Part shown: positions 35,184 to 41,726 of the stretch, one piece after another
How the letters are laid out: every line of letters begins with the position of its first letter
Position numbering within the stretch: the first letter of the stretch is position 1
From: Streptomyces olivaceus
Lineage (GTDB): Bacteria; Actinomycetota; Actinomycetes; Streptomycetales; Streptomycetaceae
DNA: 64,000 bases
Direction of reading: 5' to 3'
NCBI RefSeq assembly: GCF_000721235.1
Contig: NZ_JOFH01000027.1
Coordinates: 248,001-312,000, forward strand
Program-made: the position numbers and the translations under genes
The notes under the pieces: model-generated
Database searches by the model: none
Seen by the model: the letters and a program-made list of their open reading frames with translations, nothing else
Told to the model about the DNA's origin: nothing

Positions 35184-35591
35184 ATGTCGTACGACGTCGA
35201 GAAGCCGGACGAGCAGTGGCGGAAGGAACTGGCCCCGGCCGAGTACGCCGTTCTGCGCGAGGCCGCCACGGAGCCCGCCTTCACCGGTGAGTACACCGAC
35301 ACCAAGACCGAGGGCGTCTACTCCTGCCGGGCCTGCGGCGCGGAGCTGTTCACCTCCACCACCAAGTTCGAGTCGCACTGCGGCTGGCCGTCCTTCTTCG
35401 ACCCGAAGGACACCGACGCGGTCGAGCTGATCGAGGACCGCTCCCACGGCATGGTCCGCACGGAGGTCCGCTGCGCCCGCTGCGGCTCCCACCTGGGCCA
35501 CGTCTTCAAGGGCGAGGGCTACCCGACCCCGACCGACCAGCGGTACTGCATCAACAGCATCTCGCTGCGGCTGGAGCCGGAGCGGGGCTGA
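35184..35591 (+). CDS. msrB: Peptide-methionine (R)-S-oxide reductase
   Basis: This 135-residue MsrB has two zinc CxxC motifs (YSCRACGAEL and VRCARCGSHLG), the active-site segment ESHCGWPSFF and catalytic Cys in QRYCINSISLRL near the C-terminus. It reduces Met-R-sulfoxide in proteins. It starts 18 bp after murC, likely in one transcript. Confidence 0.97.
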   Translation: MSYDVEKPDEQWRKELAPAEYAVLREAATEPAFTGEYTDTKTEGVYSCRACGAELFTSTTKFESHCGWPSFFDPKDTDAVELIEDRSHGMVRTEVRCARCGSHLGHVFKGEGYPTPTDQRYCINSISLRLEPERG

Positions 35592-35683
35592 CGCGGAATC
35601 CCGCTGTGCGCGGCCGCCCGGCTGCCTACCCTGGCCCGGAGGGCTGTCGGAGTCCGGCCGCGCACGGATGGCAGGGGTTGCGT

Positions 35684-36175
35684 ATGGAAGCCGAACTGGC
35701 GGCGCTCGCCGCCTCCGGGGCCACCACACTGGTGGGACTCATGGTGTCGGAGACCTGGGAGCAGGCGCGGCACCGGCTGTCCAGGTTCTTCGCCCGCGAC
35801 GGCGACGAGAACGCCGTCGCGGCGGAGCTGCGGTCGTCGCGGAGTGACCTGGTGGCGGCCCGCGACGGCGCCGACGCCGAGGCCGTCGCGGACATCGAGG
35901 CGGCCTGGCGGGCCCGGCTGAGGCGGGCCCTGCTGTCCGATCCCGAGGCGGCCCGGGAGCTGAGGGCGCTGCTGGCCGAGATCGCTCCGTCGGACGGTAC
36001 GGGGGAGGCGGCCGGTGCGGTGCACAACACCGTCAGCGGCGGCGTCCAGCACGGCCCGGTGCTCCAGGGCGGGCGGTTCTCGGGGGTGAGTTTCCACGGG
36101 GCGGGCCGGCCGGTGCCGAATCTCGACAATCTCCCTTGCGCGGGTGATCGTCCCAGTACTCTCGGCGAGACGTGA
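35684..36175 (+). CDS. Putative Bell-domain effector with C-terminal RHIM-like amyloid motif
   Basis: This is a 163-residue protein. Residues 1-105 are all-helical, opening with MEAELAALAASGATTLVGLM and WEQARHRLSRFFA, as I recall for Bell domains, which are thought to be membrane-active effectors. Residues 114-139 (HNTVSGGVQHGPVLQGG, then SGVSFHG) form a Gly/Val/Gln motif with a V-Q-x-G-type core like RHIM and the bacterial amyloid signalling sequences (BASS). The matching motif is at the N-terminus of the NB-ARC protein at 41618-43906. The role is inferred from the family: the receptor motif would template this one and switch on the helical domain. ATG 35684 has only a weak ribosome site. 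Confidence 0.7.
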   Translation: MEAELAALAASGATTLVGLMVSETWEQARHRLSRFFARDGDENAVAAELRSSRSDLVAARDGADAEAVADIEAAWRARLRRALLSDPEAARELRALLAEIAPSDGTGEAAGAVHNTVSGGVQHGPVLQGGRFSGVSFHGAGRPVPNLDNLPCAGDRPSTLGET

Positions 36176-36219
36176 TCTTTTACGGCGATCCGATCGTCGT
36201 ACGAGCAACTAGGAGTCCC

Positions 36220-36303
36220 GTGTACGCCGAGCTGTACAGCGCCGCCCTCCCCCTCATGGACGCCGGTTCCTTCGACTGGGAGTTGTTCCGCTGGATCTGG
36301 TGA
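36220..36303 (+). CDS. Small 27-codon gene, Trp-rich C-terminus
   Basis: The GTG at 36220 follows AGGAG (36211-36215) with normal spacing and gives a 27-residue peptide ending in FDWELFRWIW. Of the 26 codons after the start, 25 end in G or C. In the antisense tail of the SARP gene over the same DNA only about 7 of 15 codons do, so the constraint lies on this strand. It starts 44 bp after the putative effector gene and is probably co-transcribed. The amphipathic, three-Trp end could be membrane-active or a signalling peptide. Function unknown. Confidence 0.6.
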   Translation: MYAELYSAALPLMDAGSFDWELFRWIW

Positions 36304-39300
36304 CCCCGCCCGTGCCGGTCCCCGAAGCGGGACGGCGGGGACCGGCGGGACGGTGTCCCGCCAGGAACCGGAGCAGTTCCGCCGCCTCCGTCTCCGCGCC
36401 CAGGGCGCGGTAGCGGGCGGCGGCCCGCTCACCGTAGGTCTCGGCGAGGCCTACGGTGCGCCGGGACAGGACCGTTGTCCGGGCCAGTCCCGCCAGCGCC
36501 TGGGCGGAACCGAGAGCGTAGTGAATCCGTTCCGCCACCTCCAGAGCCCGCTCGTAGCCCTGTGACGCCAGATCGAGCCGCCCCGACTCGCGCTGGACGT
36601 CCGCTGCCCCGAGGGACGCGCGAATCGTCTCGTACGGGTTGTCGATGTCGGCGGCGACGCGTTCCGCCATCGCGAAGTGGAGGAGGGCCTCGCCCCGGCG
36701 CCCCGACTCTGCGTAGGCCCGCCCCGCGAGGATCAGCGCGTCGGCCTCTCCCAGGCTGTCGCCGCTGGCGCGGTGAACGGCGAGGGTGCGCCGGAAGTGG
36801 GTGAGCGCCTCGTCGGTGCGGCCCATCGCCTGGTGCACCGCCCCGAGGTTCGTCGACACGGTCGCCACGTCCGTGCGGCCGCCGTACCGTCGCATCCATA
36901 CCAGAGATTCCTCGTAGCAGGCGCGCGCGTCCGCGTAGCGGCCCTGGAGGAAGTGCAGCTCACCGCGGTTGTTCTGGGCCCGCGCCAGTCCGTGGAGGTC
37001 GTGCAGGCTCTCGTGGATCGTCCCCATCCGCTCGACCTTCTCGAGCGCCTGGTCGTACCGTCCCAGATAGGACAGGGCAGCCCCCTGCACGTTGAGGCAG
37101 TCGGCCTCCCCGGCAGGGTCGCCGACCGTGCGGTACAGCGCCCGCGCCTCCTCCAGGACGGGCAGCGCGCTCTCGCCGTGGCCCGCCGCGAGCCGGGCCC
37201 GGCCGGACTGGAACAGAGCGTCGGCCCTGCCGTGCTCGTCGTGCAGCTCCTCGTGGATCGCGAGGGCCTCGGTCGCGCAGTCCAGGGCCTCGCCGTGGTT
37301 GCGCTGCGCCAGGAGATCCGCGCGGTCCGTCAGGGTGCGGGCGAGCAGGGCGCGGTCGCCGGACCCGCGCAGCACGGGCAGTGCCGCCTCGAACAGCCGT
37401 GAGGCGTCGCCCCACGCACCCCAGAGCTTGAGGGGGCCGGCCAGGACCCGCGGGAACAGCGCCGCGTACTGCGGGTGCCGGTCGGCCGCCATGCGCGCGA
37501 CCGCCGTGAGGTTGGCGCGTTCCACGGTCAGCCACACCGAGGCCTCGTCGGCGTCGGAGAGGGCGGGGACGGAGGCGGTGGTCTGCCGGGGTGGTGGAAG
37601 GGGGAACGCGCGGCGGTGCGGGCGGATGAGTAGGTCTGCTCGGTGGGCCGTGGCCAAGTAGTGGTGGGCGAGGCGGCCGGTCGCGGCGGTTCGGGTCCGT
37701 TCGGTGTCCGTGTCCAGGCCCACCTGGGCGGCGTACGAGCGGGTGAGGTCGTGCAGGCGGTAGCGGCCGAGCACCGGCTCCTCCAGGAGGCTGGCGTCGA
37801 GCAGTTCCTCGACGCACTGCTCCAGCAGCGCGGGGTCCTCGGCGCCGGTGAGCGCGGTGGCGGCGGGCAGCGCCAGGTCCGGGCCGGGGTGGAGGGCCAG
37901 CAGGCGGAACAACTCCTGTGCGGGTGCGTCGAGTTCGGCGTAGGAGAACCTGAACACGGCGCTGATCAGCGAGTCGAACTCCTGGAGCGGGCGGCTGGCG
38001 TGCCGCAGCCGGTCGAACAGGTGCCGCAGGTCCCACGCGCCCCGGTGGCGGAAGCGGCTGGCCAGGACCTGGAGGGCCAGCGGGTGGCATGCGCAGGCGG
38101 CCGCGATCCGCCGCAGGTTCTCCGGGTCGGCGGCCACCCGGGAGGCACCGGCGACGCGGGTGAAGAGGGACTCCGCCTCCTGCCCCGACAGCGTGTCCAG
38201 GAGCAGCGGAGCCGCCCCGTCCAGCCCGGCGAGCCGGTTCCGCGTCGTCACCAGGACCCGGCAGGCGGGGGAGCCGGGGAGCAGCGGGGCGACCTGGGCG
38301 GCGTCCCGTACGTTGTCCAGGACGAGCAGCGCACGGCGCCGCGCGGTCCACTCGCGCCACTTGGCGGCGCGCTCGTCCAGGGTGGCCGGCAGCGTGCCGT
38401 CGCACCCGGCGGTGTGCAGCAGGACGGCCAGGGCGTCGGACGGGTCCAGCGGTTGCTGACCGCTGTGGCCGCGCAGGTCGACGTAGAACTGGGCGTCCGG
38501 GTAGACCGGGGCCAGTTGGTGTGCCGCGTGTACCGCGAGAGCCGTCTTGCCGATGCCGGGCATGCCGTGGATGACGGTGACCGGGAGTGCCGTGCCGGCA
38601 CCGCCGCCCGTCGCCTCTCGGCCGCCGCCGGCTCGGGTCCCGGTCCCGGCGAGGAGGATGCGCAGCTCGCCCGACCGTCCGACGAAGTCCGGGATGTCGC
38701 GCGGCAGGCAGTTGAGGGACTCCGCCGGGGCCGCTGAGACGGCGAGAGCCGCCGGGACGGGCGGGGTGTCGGTGCCGGCGGCGCCGGTCCGCAGGAGGTC
38801 GTGGTCCTGCTCCAGCATCCGCAGATGGAGCTGCTGCAACTCCGCGGTCGGCTCGATGCCCTGGCTGCGGTGCAGGCGCGTACGGGTGTCCCGGAAGACG
38901 GTCAGGGCCTCGTCGTGGCGGCCCGAACGGTACAGCGCCAGCATCAGCGAGCCGATCACCCGCTGCGCGAACGGGTTCTGCGAGGCGAGCTCCTGCAGTT
39001 CACCCAGGAGGTCCGCGTGGCGGCCCAGTTCCATCTCCAGGCGTATCCGCTCCTCGCGCACCCGGCGGTGGTCCTCGGCCAGCCGTGCCCGCGTCGACTG
39101 GGCCCAGGAGTTGTCGGCGAACTCGGCCAGCGGCTCACCGTGCCACTGAGCCTCGGCGGCGCGCAGCAGCCCGACGGCGACTTCGCGGTCCCGGCCGGCG
39201 GCGGCAACGGCCTGCGAGCGCAGCCGGTTGAAGCGCAGCAGGTCGATGTCGCCGGGATCGGCGCGCAGTTGGTACGCCCGGGAGGAGTGCCGGCGCACCT

Positions 39301-39547
39301 GTGCCAGGTCGTCGCCGACCGCGCGGCGCAGCCGACGGCGGAGCCTGGACAGGTACGTGTGCAGCGTGTCCACGGCGGTCGGCGGTGGCTCACCGTCCCA
39401 GACCCGGTCCATCAGCGTGTCCACCGTGACCGGCTCGCCGCGCGCGTGCAGCAGCACCGCCAGTACACAGCGCTCCTTCAGCGATCCGAGTGCGTGCTGC
39501 CGCTGGTCGTGCCAGAGCTCGAGAGGTCCCAGAACGAGAAGGTCCAC
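36254..39547 (-). CDS. SARP/AfsR-like regulator: DNA-binding, BTAD, NB-ARC and TPR
   Basis: This is a 1097-residue protein. Residues 1-95 are an OmpR-like DNA-binding domain (DLLVLGPLELWHDQ, SLKERCVLAVLLHARGEPV, TLHTYLSRLRRRLRR). Residues about 100-250 form BTAD. Residues about 280-560 form NB-ARC with P-loop GMPGIGKTALAV and RALLVLDNVRD. Residues about 700-1060 contain TPR repeats (LARAQNNRGELHFLQGRYADAR, ALTHFRRTLAVHRASGDSLG). Such regulators activate secondary-metabolite or developmental genes. GTG 39547 has a GGGGAG site. The last 15 codons overlap the 27-codon gene antisense and have poor codon use. Confidence 0.92.
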   Translation of the reverse strand: MDLLVLGPLELWHDQRQHALGSLKERCVLAVLLHARGEPVTVDTLMDRVWDGEPPPTAVDTLHTYLSRLRRRLRRAVGDDLAQVRRHSSRAYQLRADPGDIDLLRFNRLRSQAVAAAGRDREVAVGLLRAAEAQWHGEPLAEFADNSWAQSTRARLAEDHRRVREERIRLEMELGRHADLLGELQELASQNPFAQRVIGSLMLALYRSGRHDEALTVFRDTRTRLHRSQGIEPTAELQQLHLRMLEQDHDLLRTGAAGTDTPPVPAALAVSAAPAESLNCLPRDIPDFVGRSGELRILLAGTGTRAGGGREATGGGAGTALPVTVIHGMPGIGKTALAVHAAHQLAPVYPDAQFYVDLRGHSGQQPLDPSDALAVLLHTAGCDGTLPATLDERAAKWREWTARRRALLVLDNVRDAAQVAPLLPGSPACRVLVTTRNRLAGLDGAAPLLLDTLSGQEAESLFTRVAGASRVAADPENLRRIAAACACHPLALQVLASRFRHRGAWDLRHLFDRLRHASRPLQEFDSLISAVFRFSYAELDAPAQELFRLLALHPGPDLALPAATALTGAEDPALLEQCVEELLDASLLEEPVLGRYRLHDLTRSYAAQVGLDTDTERTRTAATGRLAHHYLATAHRADLLIRPHRRAFPLPPPRQTTASVPALSDADEASVWLTVERANLTAVARMAADRHPQYAALFPRVLAGPLKLWGAWGDASRLFEAALPVLRGSGDRALLARTLTDRADLLAQRNHGEALDCATEALAIHEELHDEHGRADALFQSGRARLAAGHGESALPVLEEARALYRTVGDPAGEADCLNVQGAALSYLGRYDQALEKVERMGTIHESLHDLHGLARAQNNRGELHFLQGRYADARACYEESLVWMRRYGGRTDVATVSTNLGAVHQAMGRTDEALTHFRRTLAVHRASGDSLGEADALILAGRAYAESGRRGEALLHFAMAERVAADIDNPYETIRASLGAADVQRESGRLDLASQGYERALEVAERIHYALGSAQALAGLARTTVLSRRTVGLAETYGERAAARYRALGAETEAAELLRFLAGHRPAGPRRPASGTGTGGVTRSSGTTPSRRNRRP

Positions 39548-39707
39548 CGTCTCCCCCGATGGGTGCGCTGCGTACCACGGTCTTGGCGCAGGTGTGACAC
39601 GAACCACTGTTCTACGGTCGCACCGGGGCGTCAGGGGTGGGATCGCGGGCGCACGGGGGCAGCGACGGGGCGCACGGACACCGGCCGCCGGGGGACTGCC
39701 ACAGGAG

Positions 39708-39722
39708 TGCAGGATTCCTGCA
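39708..39722. promoter_or_regulatory. Palindrome TGCAGGA-T-TCCTGCA
   Basis: A perfect 7-bp inverted repeat around one base lies in the 290-bp region between the divergent SARP and glycerophosphotransferase-like genes. It is a candidate operator for either promoter. No regulator is known to bind it. Confidence 0.4.
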
Positions 39723-39837
39723 AGCCCGCCGTCCAGCCCTCCGGGCATCCCCCTCCCATCGGCCGCGCGGCGGCGCGGCCGCACGGAACAGCCGTGCAGA
39801 CCACGCAGACCGCAGGGAAGGACCGGGGGATCTCAAC

Positions 39838-41097
39838 ATGAGTCTGACAGTGCCGGAGCCGCACGCGCGGCACGTGCCGGTGCGCATGGACGTCGACCGC
39901 TGGGCCACGCACCGGAGCCGCCGCAGGCTCCTGGTCGTGGTGCACACCGTCGTCACGGGCCAGCGACTGCTCGACGCGATACGCCTGTTGGAGGGCGACA
40001 ACCGGGTGCAGACCTTCTTCACCCAGGCGCCCGACGTGTTCAGCAACGGGGTGGAGGCCTTTCTCGAACGGCTGGGCGGTCTCGTACTGCCCTGGAACCA
40101 GGCGGTGTTGACCCGCTTCGACCTCGCGCTGGCCGCCGGCCACGGAAACCTGCACGACCTGCAGACGCCGGTGGTGGTACTGCCGCACGGCGCCGGGCAC
40201 AACAAGGTCGTCCACGCCGTGCCGGGGGACCGCCCGGCGGCGCACCGGGGTGCCTACGGGCTCAGCAGGCAGCGCCTGATGCGGGACGGCGCGGTGGTGC
40301 CCGAGGCGATCGTGCTGGCCCACCAGGAGGAGCTGACCCGGCTCGGGCAGGACTGCCCGGAGGCGGTGCCGGCCGCGGAGGTGGTGGGCGATCCGTGTTT
40401 CGACCGTGTCGCCGCCAGCCTGCCCCTGCGGGCCCTGTACCGGGAGGCACTGGGCGTCAGGGGCCGCCTGCGGCTGGTCCTCGCCTGCTCCACCTGGGGG
40501 CCCGACTCGCTGCTGGGACACGGCTGGAGCACACTGGAGCGCCTGGTCGCCGAACTGCCCAAGGACGAGTACCGGACCGCCGCGCTCCTGCACCCGCACG
40601 TCTGGAACGCCCACGGCCACTGGCAGGTCCGCGCCTGGCTCGCCGAACTGGTGCGCGCGGGCCTGATCCTGGTCAGCCCGCACGCCGACTGGACCGGGGC
40701 GGTGGTCGCCGCCGACCACATCGTGGGCGACCACGGATCGGTCTCGCTCTACGGCGCGATGACCGGAGCGCCGGTGCTGATGGCCGGCCGCTCGGACGCG
40801 GCCGTGGACCCCGGCTCGCCGATGGCCGAGCTGATGTCCTTCGCACCGCGGCTGCGCGAGGACCGCCCGGTGTGGCAGCAGCTCAAACGGAGCTCCGTGC
40901 TCCGGCGTGCGCAGCGGTACGAGCGGGTCGCGGCCCGGATCACCTCGGAACCCGGCCGGTTCGCACGCCGGATGCGTGCGCTGCTCTACCGCAAGCTGCG
41001 CCTGCGCGCCCCCGCCGTCCGCGGGCCCGTCGCGGAACCCGCGGGCCTGCCCCTGACGGTGCGCTACGACGACCCCGGCGCGGGGGTGTCGCGGTGA
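39838..41097 (+). CDS. CDP-glycerol glycerophosphotransferase-like / GT-B fold protein
   Basis: This 419-residue protein has a GT-B fold: an N-terminal Rossmann half (RRRLLVVVHTVVTGQRLLDA), VVVLPHGAGHNKVV, LVLACSTWGPDSLLG, and a C-terminal nucleotide-binding half with ADHIVGDHGSVSLYGAMTGA. The last motif parallels the poly(glycerol-phosphate) transferase family. No signal peptide or membrane helix is seen, so it acts in the cytosol or on the membrane face. A wall teichoic-acid-like role is possible but unproven. It overlaps the next gene and is divergent from the SARP gene. Confidence 0.75.
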   Translation: MSLTVPEPHARHVPVRMDVDRWATHRSRRRLLVVVHTVVTGQRLLDAIRLLEGDNRVQTFFTQAPDVFSNGVEAFLERLGGLVLPWNQAVLTRFDLALAAGHGNLHDLQTPVVVLPHGAGHNKVVHAVPGDRPAAHRGAYGLSRQRLMRDGAVVPEAIVLAHQEELTRLGQDCPEAVPAAEVVGDPCFDRVAASLPLRALYREALGVRGRLRLVLACSTWGPDSLLGHGWSTLERLVAELPKDEYRTAALLHPHVWNAHGHWQVRAWLAELVRAGLILVSPHADWTGAVVAADHIVGDHGSVSLYGAMTGAPVLMAGRSDAAVDPGSPMAELMSFAPRLREDRPVWQQLKRSSVLRRAQRYERVAARITSEPGRFARRMRALLYRKLRLRAPAVRGPVAEPAGLPLTVRYDDPGAGVSR

Positions 41098-41726
41098 TGC
41101 CGCTCGCCGTGGCCTCTCTGACGGCGACCGCCCTGACGGCGGACCGTGCCGACGGCGGTGCGGTCCACCGGGTGCGGACCGTGCTGGTCGACCCGGTGTC
41201 CGGGGCGCTGACCGTGGATGAGCACGTCAGGGTGCGGTGCTCCGCGCCGACCGGATGGGCGATCCTCGGCGACGTGCTGATCGCGCCCGGCGCCGGTGCC
41301 CGGTGGACCGCCCGGCTCGCCTACTCCTGCCCCGGCGCCCTGGTGGTGGCGGTGCACAGCGGAGGCCGCTGCTGGCTGCGGGCGGGAGCGGGGGGAGCGG
41401 CGGCGGCTGCCGTCGGACCCGTGGCCGTGGCCGTGTCCGTGTTCGAGGTCCGCGGGCCGGGGCGTGCGCGGGGCACCTGGGACCGGCTCGCCTCGCTGGC
41501 CCACTCGTGCCTGGTGGCGGGGGTGCCGGGGACGGAACTGGGGGCGGCCGTCGCGGCTCTGGAGCCTGCGGTCGGCAGTCTGTCTCCGGGCCGTGCGGGG
41601 GCCGGACCACGGTCGGCCTACCGCCCGGAGGCATCGCCTTCCAGCCGTTCGAGCCGGTCGAGCCGTTCGAGCCGTTCGCGAAGCGCCTCGGCGCCCGCCG
41701 AGCCCGACCGGCCCGCCGAGGCGTAG
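41097..41726 (+). CDS. Hypothetical protein coupled to the GT-like gene
   Basis: This 209-residue protein starts with ATG in TGATG overlapping the preceding stop (a GTG at 41094 is also possible). The body is beta-rich (VRTVLVDPVSGALTVDEHV; GGRCWLRAGAG) with Ala/Gly-rich segments; no known domain was recognised. Its C-terminal 36 residues are Ser/Arg repeats (SSRSSRSSRSSRSRS) overlapping the 3' end of the convergent NB-ARC gene by 109 bp. The repeats mirror Leu/Glu/Arg repeats in that gene. It may be a helper for the GT-like protein. Confidence 0.6.
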   Translation: MPLAVASLTATALTADRADGGAVHRVRTVLVDPVSGALTVDEHVRVRCSAPTGWAILGDVLIAPGAGARWTARLAYSCPGALVVAVHSGGRCWLRAGAGGAAAAAVGPVAVAVSVFEVRGPGRARGTWDRLASLAHSCLVAGVPGTELGAAVAALEPAVGSLSPGRAGAGPRSAYRPEASPSSRSSRSSRSSRSRSASAPAEPDRPAEA

